Source: Oasisia sp. SBJ-2009 (lineage: Eukaryota > Annelida > Polychaeta > Sabellida > Siboglinidae). From it: DNA of 64,000 nucleotides. How positions within the stretch are numbered: position 1 is the stretch's first letter; each line of letters begins with the position of its first letter. A program made the position numbers and the translations under genes. The notes below the pieces were generated by a model. That model was not told where the DNA came from. It saw nothing but the letters and a program-made list of their open reading frames with translations, and did no database searches. This document shows, piece by piece, positions 37,592 through 50,297 of the stretch. Where the stretch lies: NCBI GenBank assembly GCA_964017155.1, contig OZ024857.1, forward strand, positions 31,078,542 through 31,142,541. Reading direction: 5' to 3'.

Positions 37592-40500
37592 TCAGTGCAG
37601 TTTCTTGATGCGTCTCAACTGGATGTAGGTGATGATGAGGAAGACGACTGCCAGACACAACAAGGCCACCTGATTGCCCCACAGGTCCCACGTCGTCTCA
37701 AACGGAATGCCTTGTTTCGTCAGGTACGAATTACCATAGTCACTGCAAAACAAACAGTTTACAATAACAACGAAACCCTTCAACACGCCAATGAAGTTTC
37801 ACAAAAACTTGCTCATATAAACAACTCTGAAATTATCAACTCTACATATTTAAATATTAATACTTTAATAATATAACAAAACCATCTGCAAATACAATCA
37901 ACAATATCATGCCTGTGGGTTAATCAAAATGGGAGATTCTAGCGATAGCTAACATAGCCCCAATGCTTCACCACTAAGACCCTAGAAAATCTTACTGTTA
38001 CACTGTGGTAATATGTTGAATCCCCCTGTTTCGTTAACAGGTAGGCATATGAATGTGTCAGGTTCCTGGGATATCCTTAGATTCAGAGATACACTTGTAA
38101 CAACAGTTATGGTGTGGGCAGCGAATAGAATATTCTTACTGGTTACTGCACCAAATCAAATTCGATGACATAAACAAGATTTCAAAATGATGTGTGTTTA
38201 ACAAGGTTATTCTAATCAACTACTGGCATAATATTCTTCATTCTAGTGGTTAACCCGGCAACCGGCCAGCGAAAATCCTCTGTTGCATACTGTTACAATA
38301 AAATCATAACTCCGCAAATACTTATCATAAAATATGAATGAAATATAATTTACAGCAAAATTAACTTTTTACTATAATAAAATAATACTATCGCTATTAT
38401 ATCGGATAATCATGGTGATATTATTAGTTGAACGTCATCAAAAAATATGAAAAAAAACACTATCCTGTCCCAAACAATTACTGAGCGGACAAATTTCCTA
38501 CTTCCTGCAAGACAAAAATGTTAGTAGCCAAATAACATAAAAATGAATCAAATCCGTTGAGAACTTTTATTTATTGGGGTAGGCCATTTTAGACCAGCCA
38601 ATCGCTGCTACATTTGTCACATGGCAAACCCGCAGCGCAGAGTGAGCAGTGAAATGTTGCACTGACAAATTGGTCAACTTTTCACACCAAAAACCATCCA
38701 AAGTCATTCTAATTATTTGAAATAGTATAGTAGCCATATTCTTGAATACTGTCAGTTGTTTTGTTGAAACATAGATGCGGTAACTTTAGATAATCCAAAG
38801 TAAATGTTTGAATCTGGAAAGTTCTTTGACACGAACATTCGCCATCTTGTTGTTTACTTCTGCTCCAACGGGAAGATGACGCGGTGTTTGAAAGCTTGGT
38901 TCTGACTCACTGAACCAGCCCCACCCACGTGGTTATTTTCCCAGATTGGCCAAGAACAGAGCATTCTATTGGTACCACATAATCCACATATGCGTGGGTC
39001 GGAATTTTATAAATGGACATGTAAATTCATCACAGAAGGCATAGTCATCAAATAAAATGTTGACATGAACTTTGTCACATGTTTTGTCCGCCCACGTGTA
39101 ACTAGCTGTCATTCAACCATCTTGAAAAATCTGTCAGCTATCCAATGATACCCATATGTGCAGGTCAGTTACTGATTATGCAAACAGAAAATGTTTTTAT
39201 GCAGGAAGGTGTCGCGGGCAGATTAATCAGCTACGGTCGGTCGCAGGGTAAATGGTTAATTTTTATTAAGGAGAAATGCTACGATTTGTTGGTGCCTCCT
39301 GTGGTTACTCACCAGAGAGTGTTGTTGGGGTGAAGCACGTCTGGCACGTCACAGAACTGGGCATCTTTGAGTTCATTCACAAGGAAAGACTGCAACATAA
39401 ATACACTCTGTAAGCTGGGTAGTGGTGTAAATAGAGACAATCTTGAGGTAGTCTTCTAACAAAGACAATCTAGAGGTAGTCTTCTAACAAAGACAATCTA
39501 GAGGTAGTCAAGAGGTAGTCAGCCCGACAAAGACACAGCTGTGAAAACAGTTTAATTTTCATATTTCTTTTTAAACATTGAAGCTGAATCAATGTAATCT
39601 ACTAGACACTTACAATATACAATCTGAAACAATGTTAGCATAGCCATGCGACAAACATCTTCAACAAGTGAGTATTTGCAGCATGTCACTGAATCCAAGT
39701 TCCATAATTCCAATTTGTAATCGCTTATCTAATAGTCTGCCAGCTAATCAATGTATTGTGACATGTACCATGCTGTATTTGAAGATGTGTGACAATGTTT
39801 TGACTGTGTATGACTTATCATGACTTACATTCATGCTGTATCTGAAGACGTGTTACAATGTTTTGACAGTGTATGACTTATCATGACTATGTAACATATC
39901 TTCATGCTGTATTTGAAGATATGTTACAAAGGTTTAACTGTGTATGACTTGTCATGACTTACATTCATGCTGTATCTGAAGATGTGTTACAAAGGTTTAC
40001 CTGTGTATGACTTGTCATGACTTACATTCATGCTGTATCTGAAGATGCTGAGATACTTGAGTTGCTGCAGCCACACTGGCACGGTGCTGACGTTGACCAG
40101 GAGCCCACTAAAGACCATCATGAAGGTCCACACGAGGGCAGTGAGGATCGTGCCAATCGTGTGCACACGTGACGATGCACTGAAGATGAGTGCGACAGAC
40201 GTGCCTGCGAGACTCGTCATGATGGTGTTGAGCAGATAGAAGGGGAACGACCACCAGAACAGATTGCGCAAACCTGCAGCACCAAGCAGTTTTATTTCAA
40301 ACAATGTCTTGGAATAAATATATTGCTACGCTGTCTGTTATTAGAACAATGTGTATTGCTGTCCCTTTCTTTTAAACAATTTACATAAATTATTGCAAAC
40401 ATTTTCTAGTTTGGATATGTTCCAGATATTATTAAGATAAAGTGACCTTTAATAGGTATTGGTGGAAGACTATTCTATATATTAGGCATTGGTTTTGTGT

Positions 40501-41618
40501 AATTTGAAACTGGAATAAAAAGATACCCACCCAGAAAGTACAATTTCCAGCCATCTTGTCAAATCAGTTTTAGGCCACTGAATGTGTAAACTGTGTGCAA
40601 TTAATTTCATATCAGATCATCCAACATCAGATTGCAACGTCTTTAGAGTTCAATGTGGTCGAAATAAGATTCTAGTCGACTCACCTATCATCCAGTAGGT
40701 GACGGAGGCAAACAGCAGGATGGGCAGCGCCCTCATGGGGAAGACATCAAAGAAGAGCTTGGCAAGGAAGTAGGCAGACACGCGGTAGAAACCACTCACA
40801 TTCTCATGTCTGCAATCAGGTCACTCAGGGCATTAGCACAACCTATCACTGTTGTCAATGTCACAACAGTGTCACTAATGTCAGTAACACAACCATGACA
40901 CAAATGTCAGTAACACAACCGTGACACGAATGTCAGTAACACAACCGTGACATGAATATCAGTAACACAACCGTGTCATGAATGTCAATCAGTATCACAA
41001 CCACATCACTAATGTCAATATCAAAACTGTCACTAATGCAATCGTGTCACTAATGGCAACATTACAAACTTGCCACTAATGTCAATATAACAATCATGTC
41101 GCTTATGTCAATATTACAACCATGTGTCATAGATCAATAGTGCAACCATGCTGCACTGGCCACTGTAGCTATCATTGTAGTTCAATACTGCAACCACCAA
41201 ATTCAACTGTTTAACTAATCCTTTTCATTCCTGTTCTGTGCAAAACAAGTTTAAATAACATTTAAAAAATAAATGTTTTACTGAGTTAATAGTCACAAAG
41301 TACAACTCATGGATATATCAAAATGCACGAGTCATATTTAAGTGGACTGGTCCTTCAAACCATGAGCTACATATATATATCCTACATCCATCTAGGATTC
41401 CAAATCTGTGGTGTTTTGTTTGTGAAAAAGCCATAAATTATAAATATTATTTTATACCAGACCAGTGGAATTGTGTAGATACTTACATGAAGAGGGATCT
41501 CTCCTTGATGAAGATATCAACTGCCGCCATATTGCCAAATACATAGTTCATGACAATGAAGAAGAAGGCACCAACCCTGCAAAGACATGATCACATGATC
41601 ACATGATCACGTGATCAC

Positions 41619-41686
<68 letters not shown>

Positions 41687-43695
41687 GAACTTTGTAAAAT
41701 GAACATGAGATACATTAACTATTATTTCCTATGTATTTTGTATTAAGAGACTCCATCATCAGTTGTGCAAGTGACATGTTTTGGGATGCTACAAGTGATG
41801 TATCTAGATGGTACAAGTGATATATCTAGATGGTACAAGTGATATATCTAGATGGTACAAGTGATATATCTAGATGGTATAAGTGATGTATCAAGATGGT
41901 ACAAGTGATATATCTAGATGGTACAAGTGATGTATCTAGATGGTACAAGTGATATATCTAGATGGTACAAGTGATATATCTAGATGGTACAAGTGATGTA
42001 TCTAGATGGTACAAGTGATATATCTAGATGGTACAAGTGATATATCTAGATGGTACAAGTGATGTATCTAGATGGTACAAGTGATATATCTAGATGGTAC
42101 AAGTGATGTATCTAGATGGTACAAGTGATATATCTAGATGGTACAAGTGATATATCTAGATGGTACAAGTGATATATCTAGATGGTACAAGTGATGTATC
42201 TAGATGGTACAAGTGATATATCTAGATGGTACAAGTGATGTATCTAGATGGTACAAGTGATATATCTAGATGGTACAAGTGATGTATCTAGATGGTACAA
42301 GTGATATATCTAGATGGTACAAGTGATATATCTAGATGGTACAAGTGATATATCTAGATGGTACAAGTGATGTATCTAGATGGTACAAGTGATATATCTA
42401 GATGGTACAAGTGATGTATCTAGATGGTACAAGTGATATATCTAGATGGTACAAGTGATATATCTAGATGGTACAAGTGATATATCTAGATGGTACAAGT
42501 GATATATCTAGATGGTACAAGTGATATATCTAGATGGTACAAGTGATATATCTAGATGGTACAAGTGATGTATCTAGATGGTACAAGTGATATATCTAGA
42601 TGGTACAAGTGATGTATCTAGATGGTACAAGTGATATATCTAGATGGTACAAGTGATATATCTAGATGGTACAAGTGATATATCTAGATGGTACAAGTGA
42701 TGTATCTAGATGGTACAAGTGATATATCTAGATGGTACAAGTGATGTATCTAGATGGTACAAGTGATATATCTAGATGGTACAAGTGATATATCTAGATG
42801 GTACAAGTGATATATCTAGATGGTACAAGTGATATATCTAGATGGTACAAGTGATGTATCAAGATGGTACAAGTGATGGCACAAGTGATGGCGTATCCAG
42901 GATGGTATGAATGATGGATATCTGGGATGGTATGAGTGATGATGTATCTGGGATGGTATGAGTGATGATGTATCTGGGATGGTATGAGTGATGGCAAATC
43001 TGGGATGGTATGAGTGATGGTGTATCTGTAATGGTATGAGTGATGGTGTGTTTGGGATGGATAGTACAAGCAATGTGTGTATGGAATGGTATCAGTGATA
43101 GGATATGTTATGTGAGTAACCATACCTGTTCTGGATGCCAGACTGGGCTGTTGAGTCTGTCTGGTAGTAGATGGTGCCCACAATCAGACCCAGAATGATG
43201 GCAGAGAAGAGCTGTGAGAACCAAAACAAGAGATACAGCTTGTATGTTTAAGTGCAGAAACAAATAAGAGGATTATTGCAAGTCATTCTAAATTGAAGAA
43301 AACACAATCCAATGTTTTATGTATGTGCTTCTTAGGCACCAAGTCCTTTAGTTGGTTTGATATGTCCATAATATTCTGCATACATCATATTTATTTGTGC
43401 ATAGTTACAATAACCTAAGAAACATCTATTCAAAATTTGAAAGAAAAAGAGATCTTCAACAGTTTCTGAGATCTGAGAAAGCATGGTGCACAGTGGACAA
43501 GAAATGATGCCATAAGTCCATTGGAGCTACGGCCCAAAGGACAAAACAGTGTGTAGATTCAACTACATTGTGCAATATCTAGTCCATAGGACTGCTCAAA
43601 GCACTATATGCTTCATACAAATGTGTTCATTCCAATTTCAACTTGACTTCTCTAGGAAGCTTTTAGCCCTACTGCAACTTCAGGATGAATACTAT

Positions 43696-43751
<56 letters not shown>

Positions 43752-46700
43752 ACCAATGTGTACTCCTTTATACAGCCAACTGAACTATAGCAACATAAGA
43801 GTGAACAAACTTGCCCAGTCTTTGAAATGGCTACAAGAGGGTTGTTTACAAGATATGTTCAAAGGCAGCACTCAGCAACACTGCACTGCACTGCACTGCA
43901 CTGCACTGCACTGCACTGCACTGCACTGCACTGCACTGCACTGCACTCACTCACTCACCTGTGTGACAAAGCCATGTGGATTCCGGATCATGTTTCGGAA
44001 CGTTCGACTTGACAGAATTGTTAACTGCAACATTCAGTATGACAAATGTAAACTATGATAACATAAAGATACATAACTTGTCATAAGCATGTACACCACT
44101 GTCAGTAAATACAATAAAAGTAAAACAGCGTTTGTTGTCTGTGCAACTGTGCAACATGATTAAACTTAAAAAAAACTGAATAGAGGTATAAAGTACAAGT
44201 CAAAGTTCCTTTCAAGACACCCACTATCAACCAGCACATAACCAGCCAAAATATCAATGGAACTTATCAATAAATTATGTATGTGTTGTTACAAAAGATC
44301 AAAGTTTATCACTATAATCATAATCTGGGCAATGTGGCTATAATGATAAATGCTATTAATTAGTTGTTGGAATGCTACATTTGAACAATACACAATATGG
44401 GATTATGGACCCACCTGTGTTAGGAATGACGTGGAGTAGAGCAGGTTACGCCCTCTCTTGGCACTATCGTGTTTGTCAATCTTCTCGTAGTCGCTGGCGA
44501 TCTGAGAGAGTTCAGTCTGCAGGCTGCAAGCACATGAGACACTGTAGACACACGAGACACTGTAGACACACGAGACACCGTAGACACACGAGACACTGTA
44601 GACACACGAGACACCGTAGACACACGAGACACCGTAGACACACGAGACACCGTAGACACACGAGACACCGTAGACACACGAGACACCGTAGACACACGAG
44701 ACACCGTAGACACACGAGACACTGTAGACACACGAGACACTGTAGACACACGAGACACTGTAGACACACGATACACCATAGACACACGAGACACCGTAGA
44801 CACACGAGACACTGTAGACACACGAGACACCGTAGACACACGAGACAGTGTAGACACACGAGACACCGTAGACACACGAGACACCGTAGACACACGAGAC
44901 ACTGTAGACACACGAGACACTGTAGACACACGAGACACTGTAGACACACGAGACACCGTAGACACACGAGACACTGTAGACACACGAGACACCGTAGACA
45001 CACGAGACCCCGTAGACACACGAGACACTGTAGACACACGAGACACCCGAGACACCGTAGACACATGAGACACTGTAGACACACGAGACACCGTAGACAC
45101 ACGAGACACCGTAGACACATGAGACCCTGTAGACACACGAGACACCGTAGACACACGAGACACTGTAGACACACGAGACACTATAGACACACAAGACACC
45201 GTAGACACACGAGACACTGTAGACACATGAGACCCTGTAGACACACGAGACACTGTAGACACACGAGACACTGTAGACACACGAGACACACGAGACACCG
45301 TAGACACACGAGACACCGTAGACACACGAGACACTGTAGACACACGAGACACTGTAGACACACGATACACCGTAGACACACGAGACACTGTAGACACACG
45401 AGACACTGTAGACACACTGTAGACACACGAGACACTGTAGACACACGAGACACTGTAGACACACGAGACACCGTAGACACACGAGACCCCGTAGACACAC
45501 GAGACACTGTAGACACACGAGACACACGAGACACCGTAGACACATGAGACACTGTAGACACACGAGACACCGTAGACACACGAGACACCGTAGACACATG
45601 AGACCCTGTAGACACACGAGACACCGTAGACACACGAGACACTGTAGACACACGAGACACTATAGACACACAAGACACCGTAGACACACGAGACACCGTA
45701 GACACACGAGACACCGTAGACACATGAGACCCCGTAGACACACGAGACACTGTAGACACACGAGACACACGAGACACCGTAGACACATGAGACACTGTAG
45801 ACACACGAGACACCGTAGACACACGAGACACCGTAGACACATGAGACCCTGTAGACACACAAGACACCGTAGACACACGAGACACTGTAGACACACGAGA
45901 CACCGTAGACACACGAGACACTGTAGACACACGAGACACTGTAGACACACGATACACCGTAGACACACGAGACACTGTAGACACACGAGACACTGTAGAC
46001 ACACTGTAGACACACGAGACACACGATACACCGTAGACACACGATACACCGTAGACACACGAGACACTGTAGACTAACGTTACTTAAACGCATAAACTTC
46101 ACACAAAAAACTGGCATAAAGGCAATGCGGTGTTATCACCATCGGTGGTGGTTATGCGTCGCTTACTGTAATATTGGTATTGTGTCGAAGGGTCTTTTGT
46201 TAGCAGTGTCGGATTAAGGTTTAAGGTTAGGGTAAGTTTAGGATTAGTTGAAGTTAGCTTAGGCTTAGTTAGGGTTACATTTACTTTAGGGTTAGCATAA
46301 AACCGGTCATTTATTTAGCGACGTCTGCGATAAATTACCAATATTACAGTGAGCGCTAAGCATCGCGTAGCCGCAGTAGATCATGTTGAGTTTTGCGCAA
46401 GTTTATTTTCTTAATTTTATTCTTTACAGGAATGTAAATTATTTTATTTTGTAACCTAGTGTAAGATATGTGATGATAAGTTTGGCAGTTGTAAGAAGTC
46501 GTTTTCATGGTTAGGTCAGAAAGTAAACAAAAAGATCGATGTGTATGGTCACGATGCTAACAACATGGGATGACGCCACATCCTGGCCACTGAATATTCG
46601 TATTCTATATTCAATTCAAATTAAATTCCAAATTCATCCCATCCTTAACAGACATTGTAGGCACACCAGACACAGTAGACTCATCAACAACTGTGAAAGT

Positions 46701-49700
46701 ACAATGAAACACAGCTTAGACTACCTACCAACATACTGTCATACACCAACACACAACTGAAATATACCATCACAAAACGTTAACTAAACATTTGACAGAG
46801 AATTCTGAATTTACAGAACCAGACATCTAGCAACCTTATGAGACTGTCTCCGTGTAGTGTTGCTGGACTACACCTACCTCTGGTGCCAGGTGGACTTCTG
46901 GTAGTGCTGCACCAAGCTCTGTTGTCGGGCTGACAGGTCAGGTGATCCTTTGACACAACAACATCTCATTTACATCATAACTTATTGCAACAACATATCA
47001 TGAACCATCATTCACAAAGTAGCAGTTACAGTGCATGTAACTGAGTAATTATTGTAAAACCAAAACATATTATAAAGGTCATCAATACATGACATTACAC
47101 ACTGTTCTTCCTGATTGTCTTTACATTATTATATGTTGGTTCTGCCAGTATGACATACCCAGTAGATCATGTGATGTCACATGACAAGTTAGACAGTACA
47201 GTGGGACTACAGTTACATGACAATGATGTCAGAATACACAATACTTGACATTGCGTGGCAATGACACTAAAACAAAACTTTCTTACCATCTTCAGCTTCT
47301 GGAATGAAGACCACTGTCAGTTTGCCATCAATGTTCTTTTCTACAAAACAACACGATCTAATGAGAAAATGGGCATGGCCTAACCACATGTAGACGATGA
47401 ATGGCAATATGCCAGTAAACAGCATTCACTTGAGTAGTATGAGGAAGACTCAAACCAACTTGGCCAGAGTTACAGCAGTGATGACAGTTAAGACATAGAG
47501 GTCTGTCTGTTGGACTGACCAGAGTCACAGCAGTGATGACAGTTAAGACATAGAGGTCTGTCTGTTGGACTGACCAGAGTCACAGCAGTGATGACAGTTA
47601 AGACATAGAGGTCTGTCTGTTGGACTGACCAGAGTCACAGCAGTGATGACAGTTAAGACATAGAGGTCTGTCTGTTGGACTGACCAGAGTCACAGCAGCG
47701 ATGACAGTTAAGACATAGAGGTCTGTCTGTTGGACTGACCAGAGTCACAGCAGTGATGACAGTTAAGACATAGAGGTCTGTCTGTTGGACTGACCAGAGT
47801 CACAGCAGTGATGACAGTTAAGACACAGAGGTCTGTCTGTTGGACTGACCAGTCACATCAACCAAGGTATGGCCAAGTCTTGTGCACATGAAGGCTCAAT
47901 GAGGATAAGTATCTAAGTAAATTTACTTATAACTCCATATTATGATACATATTATGAGGAACGTGTCTTTATTTGTCTCACAGTCATGGGTTTCCAATAG
48001 CTAGAGAGACCAACAGTTTCAGTACACAACACTACAACATTGAGCTAGAGACATAGCTGAGTGAGTTGTGAGTGTTGACACAACAACCCACCAGTGGACG
48101 GACAGATCTCTGAAGCGTACTGGTCGCACTCAGTGCTGCACACTGGGTTCAGGCAGCCATTGAGGATGTCAAGGAAGAAGTCTGAGGGATTGTTGTGTTC
48201 CTCACACACGTACCCTGCAACACAACACAACACACAAGTGTCACTACAAGTACTACCACCCCACCACACAAGTGTCACTACACATACTACCACCCCACCA
48301 CACAAGTGTCACTACAAGTACTACCACCCCACCACACAAGTGTCACTACACGTACTACCACCCCACCACACAAGTGTCACTACAAGTACTACCACCCCAC
48401 CACACAAGTGTCACTACAAGTACTACCACCCCACCACACAAGTGTCACTACAAGTACTACCACCCCACCACACAAGTGTCACTACAAGTACTACCACCCC
48501 ACCACACAAGTGTCACTACAAGTACTACCACCCCACCACACAAGTGTCACTACACGTACTACCACCCCACCACACAAGTGTCACTACAAGTACTACCACC
48601 CCACCACACAAGTGTCACTACACGTACTACCACCCCACCACACAAGTGTCACTACAAGTACTACCACCCCACCACACAAGTGTCACTACAAGTACTACCA
48701 CCCCACCACACAAGTGTCACTACAAGTACTACCACCCCACCACACAAGTGTCACTACAAGTACTACCACCCCACCACACAAGTGTCACTACACGTACTAC
48801 CACCCCACCACACAAGTGTCACTACAAGTACTACCACCCCACCACACAAGTGTCACTACAAGTACTACCACCCCACCACACAAGTGTCACTACAAGTACT
48901 ACCACCCCACCACACAAGTGTCACTACACGTACTACCACCCCACCACACAAGTGTCACTACAAGTACTACCACCCCACCACACAAGTGTCACTACAAGTA
49001 CTACCACCCCACCACACAAGTGTCACTACACATACTACCACCCCACCACACAAGTGTCACTACACGTACTACCACCCCACCACACAAGTGTCACTACACG
49101 TACTACCACCCCACCACACAAGTGTCACTACACGTACTACCACCCCACCACACAAGTGTCACTACACGTACTACCACCCCACCACACAAGTGTCACTACA
49201 CGTACTACCACCCCACCACACAAGTGTCACTACACGTACTACCACCCCACCACACAAGTGTCACTACAAGTACTACCACCCCACCACACAAGTGTCACTA
49301 CACGTACTACCACCCCACCACACAAGTGTCACTACACGTACTACCAGCACACAAGGTCCACCTGATGTCAGACAGTCACCACTCCTCGTGTGATCTTCTA
49401 AAGTTACATTCTTGTTAAGTTGTTATTCAGAAATGTCTACAAAGCTTACAGCTTGACAGTATTTTGGCCAGGTTGCATTTGAACTGATTCCAGTAAGTTT
49501 TCTATCAAATTCTATATTCTTGCCAAACAGGTTGGTACTTTGTAACATTCTGTTGAATACTGATGTTGTGAAATGAGTAGTCTGGATGTAGAGCTATATA
49601 AAAGATGCACGAGTTGTCAGTACCTATGTTCTCAAAGTGTTCTAGAGCATCAGAGGCAGGCCCGTGGTACACACACTCGCCCTGAGAGAGCAGCATCATC

Positions 49701-50262
49701 GAGTCAAACAGTTTGAAGATGGAATACCGAGGCTGGTGAATCGAGAAGATTACCGTCTTTCCTTTTCGTGACAACCTGAAATTATCCAATACAAGTGTAA
49801 AGATATGAAAGAAACAACAGAGTTTATAGTAGATGTGTAGTTTTGTGTACTGCAAAAATAGGTCTCTTTTAAGCATTGCATAGACAAATGCAGCATAACC
49901 TGATTTACAGGTAGTCACTGCCTCACTTTAGATGTCAGTGACAGTTAAACACGTCTTGTGAAACTTACAAGCATCTTACATTGAGACATTCACAACAAGT
50001 AAACGTTAAATTATTTGTACTGTTACTAGATGACACTGCTGGTTCCTGGCGTGTTCCTAACTACCCTGGATCATCCCATCCCGTACACGCAGCAACTTAG
50101 TGGTGATGACAAACCTTAGTATTTACTTTCATCAACATCAAAACATACCCTAATACACCTAAACTCAGTTTCAGGAAACTTTAGAATATGATTTATTTAT
50201 GATATACTTGTACACAATTAACTACTGGTCAGGCTGAACTTTCAAAATTATTCAGGAATCCA

Positions 50263-50297
<35 letters not shown>

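Noticed and set aside
44372..46117. Very long ORFs (up to 565 codons) on both strands
   Set aside because: All are translations of the 18-bp array; every frame without a stop in the unit stays open.
46195..46310. Telomere or chromosome end
   Set aside because: TTAGGG-like words are few and degenerate and lie inside an ABCG2 intron.
48094..49418. Three overlapping plus-strand ORFs of 370-420 codons
   Set aside because: A 34-bp stop-free unit keeps all three frames open; the real coding part here is the minus-strand exon 48214-48092.
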